The notes under the pieces are model-generated. The model was not told the origin of the DNA, made no database searches, and worked only from the letters and a program-made list of their open reading frames with translations. A DNA stretch of 33,540 bases, from NCBI GenBank assembly GCA_026989655.1, contig JALSIX010000007.1, positions 1 through 33,540 on the forward strand, in the 5' to 3' direction. Source of the DNA: Caldilineaceae bacterium (GTDB taxonomy: Bacteria > Chloroflexota > Anaerolineae > Caldilineales > Caldilineaceae). Numbering within the stretch: position 1 is the stretch's first letter; every line of letters begins with the position of its first letter. Position numbers and translations under genes: made by a program. This document shows positions 30,466-33,540 of this stretch, one piece after another.

Positions 30466-31701
30466 ATGCCCTACCTGTTCACCGTCACCGCCGACCCCTA
30501 TACGGGCGACCAACTCCAGCGGATCTTCGCGTTGGAGCGGGAGTACGTGTTCGTCTTTGTCCAGGACGGCCAGTCGGCCCTGCAGCATGTGGGCCGGGAG
30601 GCCGAACGGATCGATCTCATCCTGGTGGACGACCGGGTCCAGGGGCTCACCCCCCTGGAGCTCACCCGGAAGCTGGCCATCCTGGCTCCCCAGATCCCTA
30701 TCCTGGTGTTGGCCGACGAGAGCAACGTGGAGTACGTGCGGGAGGCCCTGTTGGCCGGGGCCCGGGCCTTCATCATGAAGCCCCTGCGGGATGCCGATGT
30801 GGTGGCCACGGTCCAGCAGATCCTCCTCCTGGAGGAAGCCCGTCGGGGACGGCAGCAGGCCAATGGCTCGGGGCCCAGGGGCCGGGTGATCACCGTGGCC
30901 AGCCCCAAGGGCGGTACCGGGAAGACCATGGTGGCGGCCAATCTGGCCGTGGCCCTGCGGGAGCGGACCCAGCAGTCGGTGATCCTGGTGGACGGCCAGG
31001 CCAGCCTGGGCGACCTGGACGTGGCCCTGAACCTCCAGGTCAAGTACACCTGTGCCGATATCCTTCCCCGTGCCCACGCCCTGGACGGGGAGCTGTTGGG
31101 AGAGGTCCTGACCGAGCACGTGAGCGGGGTCCAGGTGCTGGCCAGCAGCCCGGATGTGGAGGACATCGACCGGATGAGTCCGGAGCTCTTCGAGAACCTC
31201 CTTCGGGGGCTTCAGTCCCAGGCCGACTTCCTGATCGTGGACGCGGGGGCCCTGTCCGACCCCGTCACAGCCGTGGCCCTGGAGGCGGCCGAGCAGGTGC
31301 TCCTGGTGCTCACCCCCGAGGTGCCCTGCCTGCGCCGCCTGGTGCTCTTCCTGGCCGCGGCCGAGCGCAACCACTTCCCCACCGAGAGACTCCACTTCGT
31401 CCTCAACCGGGAGGGCATGGCCGGGGGGCTCTACACCGACGACGTGCGGGAGTACGTGAAGGGGCCTCTGCGCAGTACCCTGCCCGACGATCCGGCCCTG
31501 GTGACCTACTCCCTGAACCGAGGCATTCCCCTGGTGACCAGCAGCCCCCGGAGCGTGCTGGCCCGCCGGATCCGGGAGCTGGCCGCGAGCTACGCGGAGG
31601 ACGGGGGGACCGAGGGTGCCGTCGAGGCCCGGGGAGGCAGCCTGTTGAAACGCCTGGCCACCATCTGGGCGAACGGCGAGTCCCGGCGTGTCGCGGGTTG
31701 A
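30466..31701 (+). CDS. cpaE: CpaE-like MinD/ParA-type ATPase with receiver domain
   Basis: A 411-residue protein. Residues 1-125 form a receiver-like domain (LILVDDRVQG with the Asp position, FIMKPL with the Lys). The ATPase domain from 140 has a deviant Walker A ASPKGGTGKT (145-154) with the signature Lys, ILVDGQASLGDLDVALNL (173-190) and FLIVDAGALSDP as Walker B. CpaE/TadZ proteins place the Tad machine in the cell. The switch region reads VDGQASLGD rather than the common LDLDLQFGD. No SD precedes ATG 30466; a direct repeat lies there instead. It follows cpaB by 128 bp. Confidence 0.92.
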   Translation: MPYLFTVTADPYTGDQLQRIFALEREYVFVFVQDGQSALQHVGREAERIDLILVDDRVQGLTPLELTRKLAILAPQIPILVLADESNVEYVREALLAGARAFIMKPLRDADVVATVQQILLLEEARRGRQQANGSGPRGRVITVASPKGGTGKTMVAANLAVALRERTQQSVILVDGQASLGDLDVALNLQVKYTCADILPRAHALDGELLGEVLTEHVSGVQVLASSPDVEDIDRMSPELFENLLRGLQSQADFLIVDAGALSDPVTAVALEAAEQVLLVLTPEVPCLRRLVLFLAAAERNHFPTERLHFVLNREGMAGGLYTDDVREYVKGPLRSTLPDDPALVTYSLNRGIPLVTSSPRSVLARRIRELAASYAEDGGTEGAVEARGGSLLKRLATIWANGESRRVAG

Positions 31702-31715
31702 GGGGACAGAGGACC

Positions 31716-32381
31716 ATGGCACTTGCCCTGTACAGCCCCGAGGGGCTCGGAGCCATCCTGGTGGGTTCGGCCCTGGGCGCCACCGCGAACTGGCTGGCCC
31801 AATGGCTTCCCGGCCGTCTGGGCTATGTCCGTCCGGGCCGGGGCTCCGGACACCGGCGGCGTTGGATCGGGGTCTGGGTGGCCAGCACCGTGTTCGCCTT
31901 TCTGGCATGGGCCGGTGTGGGGGAAGGTCCCGGCCGTTTCCTGGGGGGCCGAGGGCTGGTCCTGGTGTACGGGATGTTGTTGATCGCGATCGCGGCCATC
32001 GACAGCGAGTACCGCCGCGTTCCCAACAAACTCCTGGGCGTGCTGGCCCTTCTGGCCCTGGCCGCGGCCGGCCTGCGTGGCCAGTATGGGGCCACCCTGG
32101 TGGGGGGGCTGGTGGGGTGGTCGCTGCTGTACGGGGCGTCTCGGGTGCGTCCTGGCGCCCTGGGGCAGGGGGATGTGAAGCTGGCCGGTACTCTGGGGCT
32201 GATCCTGGGCTATCCCGACGTGTTCCGCGCCCTGAGCATCGGCATCATCGCGGGGGGCGTCGCGGCCCTGGTCCTGGTGATGGCCCGCCGGGCCACCCTG
32301 AAGAGCACCATGGCCTATGCGCCCTACCTGGTGCTGGGGGGGCTGGTGGTTCTGTTGCAGCAGTTGGAGGCATTGGGATGA
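31716..32381 (+). CDS. A24-family prepilin peptidase (TadV/CpaA-like)
   Basis: A 221-residue polytopic membrane aspartic peptidase. The two catalytic Asp are Asp96 in AIDSEYRRVPN and Asp153 in GALGQGDVKLAG. The N-terminal part lacks the CxxC methylase domain of PilD enzymes, as expected for the short CpaA/TadV type, though two extra N-terminal helices are present. It should cut the leaders of both Flp pilins and the TadE-like protein. It starts 14 bp after cpaE and its stop overlaps the tadB start (ATGA), so cpaE, this gene and tadB form one operon. Confidence 0.9.
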   Translation: MALALYSPEGLGAILVGSALGATANWLAQWLPGRLGYVRPGRGSGHRRRWIGVWVASTVFAFLAWAGVGEGPGRFLGGRGLVLVYGMLLIAIAAIDSEYRRVPNKLLGVLALLALAAAGLRGQYGATLVGGLVGWSLLYGASRVRPGALGQGDVKLAGTLGLILGYPDVFRALSIGIIAGGVAALVLVMARRATLKSTMAYAPYLVLGGLVVLLQQLEALG

Positions 32382-33313
32382 TCCCCCTCGTCGCGACCCT
32401 GAGCATCGTGGGCGGCGTGTTTGCCCTCTTCTTCGGCATCTATCTGCTCATCGGCCCCGATGTGGAGGTGGAGGAACGGCTGGGCGTGGCGTCGGTGCGA
32501 CGGGAGCGGGCCTTCCCCTCCCCGGACAGGGCTCTGGGCGAGCACCTGGGCCGTTACCTGGCCCCGGCCGGCCTGGCCGACCGAGTCGCCCGAGAGCTGA
32601 TCCAGGCCGGCCTCCAGATGACCGCGGGCGAGTTCCTGGGCCTCTCCTTGGCCTTGGCCGTGGCCGCGGGGCTCCTGGGCTTTCTCCTCGGGGGCAACCC
32701 GGTCTCGGGCCTGGTCCTGGGCCTGGTGGTCGCCTATCTGCCCCGGATGTGGCTCCGGCGGCAGATCGCCAAGCGGCGGGCCGCGTTCCAGGACCAGTTG
32801 CCCGACGTGTTGAACCTGATCGTGGGCAGCCTCCGCGCGGGGTATGGCCTGTTGCAGGCCATGAACCTGGTGGCCCAGGAGATGCCTTCGCCCAGCAAGG
32901 AGGAGTATTCTCGGGTGGTGCACGAGGTCTCCCTGGGCTACTCCCTGCCCGAGGCCCTGCAACGGCTGGTGGAACGGATGCAGAGCAACGACCTCTACAT
33001 GGTGGTCACGGCCATGGCCATCCAGAGCGAGGTGGGGGGAAACCTGGGCAACATCCTGGAGAGCATCGCGGAGACCATCCGGGATCGGGTGAAGCTCCAG
33101 GGGGAGATCCGGGCCATGACCAGCATGCAGCGCATGACCGGCTACATGTTGGCGGCCATGCCCTTTTTCGTGGCCGTGATCCTGTTGGTGTTGAACCCAG
33201 ACTACCTGATGCAGTTGGCCGTCTTCCCTTGGTTCATCATCCCCATCATGGCCACCATCAACATGGTCATCGGCCTGGCGCTGATGAACAAGATCACCCA
33301 TATCGATTTCTGA
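32378..33313 (+). CDS. tadB: TadB-like type II secretion F-domain protein
   Basis: A 311-residue inner-membrane platform protein. TM1 is near the N-terminus (3-26), a TM pair follows at about 88-130, the T2SSF domain runs about 140-265 with FQDQLPDVLNLIVGSLRAGYGLLQAM and QSEVGGNLGNILESIAETIRDR, and TM helices close the protein. It forms the base on which the TadA ATPase drives pilus assembly. ATG 32378 overlaps the stop of the peptidase gene, with GGAGG seven bases upstream. TadA (ATPase) and TadC are not in the window; an IS630-type element begins within about 20 bp of the stop. Confidence 0.92.
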   Translation: MIPLVATLSIVGGVFALFFGIYLLIGPDVEVEERLGVASVRRERAFPSPDRALGEHLGRYLAPAGLADRVARELIQAGLQMTAGEFLGLSLALAVAAGLLGFLLGGNPVSGLVLGLVVAYLPRMWLRRQIAKRRAAFQDQLPDVLNLIVGSLRAGYGLLQAMNLVAQEMPSPSKEEYSRVVHEVSLGYSLPEALQRLVERMQSNDLYMVVTAMAIQSEVGGNLGNILESIAETIRDRVKLQGEIRAMTSMQRMTGYMLAAMPFFVAVILLVLNPDYLMQLAVFPWFIIPIMATINMVIGLALMNKITHIDF

Positions 33314-33332
33314 GGTCCTCGCTAGTACTCAG

Positions 33333-33540
33333 TCAAGTGTCGAATGATGGATAAAGCCGCTTGAGTTTTATACGAGCGTCATCGGTCGTAAACTGCCAAT
33401 CGATGGTGGCCCTAGCATGGTTTCGCTCATGTTCCCAGGCGGTGACTGCTCGCACTAAGGTTTCCTGATCCGGTATCCGGTCGGCCAAGGCCTGGCGGGA
33501 AAGGACACTCAACTCGATCTCCGCCATGTTGAGCCAACTA
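33333..33540 (-). mobile_element. IS630-family transposase, C-terminal part (cut by window edge)
   Basis: The minus-strand frame is open to the window edge and gives SWLNMAEIELSVLSRQAL, then TIDWQFTTDDARIKLKRLYP before a stop at 33333. This is the characteristic C-terminus of IS630-type DDE transposases; the Glu after WLN is expected to be the third catalytic residue. The rest lies beyond the edge, so an intact or broken state cannot be judged. Base composition is clearly less GC-rich than the tad genes, which suggests recent arrival. The element end must lie between 33314 and 33333; a TA (IS630 target) is present in GCTAGTAC at 33321-33328. Confidence 0.85.

Noticed and set aside
1-33540. 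CRISPR arrays, rRNA genes, riboswitches, replication origin
   Set aside because: No regularly spaced repeats, rRNA sequence, recognisable riboswitch core or DnaA-box cluster was found on reading both strands.

Overview
This is a 33.5-kb, very GC-rich chromosomal window. Its features fit a Chloroflexota (Anaerolineae/Caldilineae-like) bacterium: TACAAT/TATACT -10 boxes directly upstream of ATGs with no Shine-Dalgarno site, sensor kinases with PDZ-like extracytoplasmic loops, C11/CHAT peptidases, PPC-type secreted proteins, and a Tad pilus locus with an A24 peptidase inside it. The lineage is an inference from gene content; there is no rRNA or marker here that proves it.

Layout. 33-3250 (minus): two-component cluster of a lone receiver, a NarL/LuxR-type regulator and a HisKA_3-type membrane kinase. 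3528-5471: secreted beta-sandwich protein. 5594-7192: orphan beta-class DNA methyltransferase. 7342-11376: four-gene molybdenum hydroxylase operon (FAD, [2Fe-2S] and Moco subunits, then a MoaD-like protein). 11881-14556 (plus): comEC. 14495-18496 (minus): membrane histidine kinase, divergent isoprenyl-diphosphate-synthase homologue and a 57-residue peptide gene. 18664-21333: mutS. 21448-24971: two caspase-clan peptidases (CHAT and C11) in one operon. 25268-25340 (plus): tRNA-Glu(CUC) with promoter and hairpin. 25486-27069: M1-type metallopeptidase lipoprotein. 27059-33313: Tad/Flp pilus locus, with tadE/tadG-like genes divergent from two flp pilin genes, cpaB, cpaE, prepilin peptidase and tadB. 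33333-end: C-terminal part of an IS630-family transposase, just after tadB.

The most interesting block is 14495-18496. A small peptide gene (strong SD, own promoter and intrinsic terminator; Trp third from the C-terminus), an isoprenyl synthase homologue with both Asp-rich motifs but without the usual Arg-Arg after the first, and a multi-TM kinase with a PDZ-like loop between TM1 and TM2 have the parts and order expected of a ComQXPA-type prenylated-peptide quorum-sensing system, known from Firmicutes. If real, this would be a distant version in another phylum, convergent with comEC and close to a Tad pilus. A second candidate is the C11-CHAT two-protease operon, which has no recognisable effector next to it.

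All functional assignments come from motifs and family knowledge read by eye; no database search was possible.
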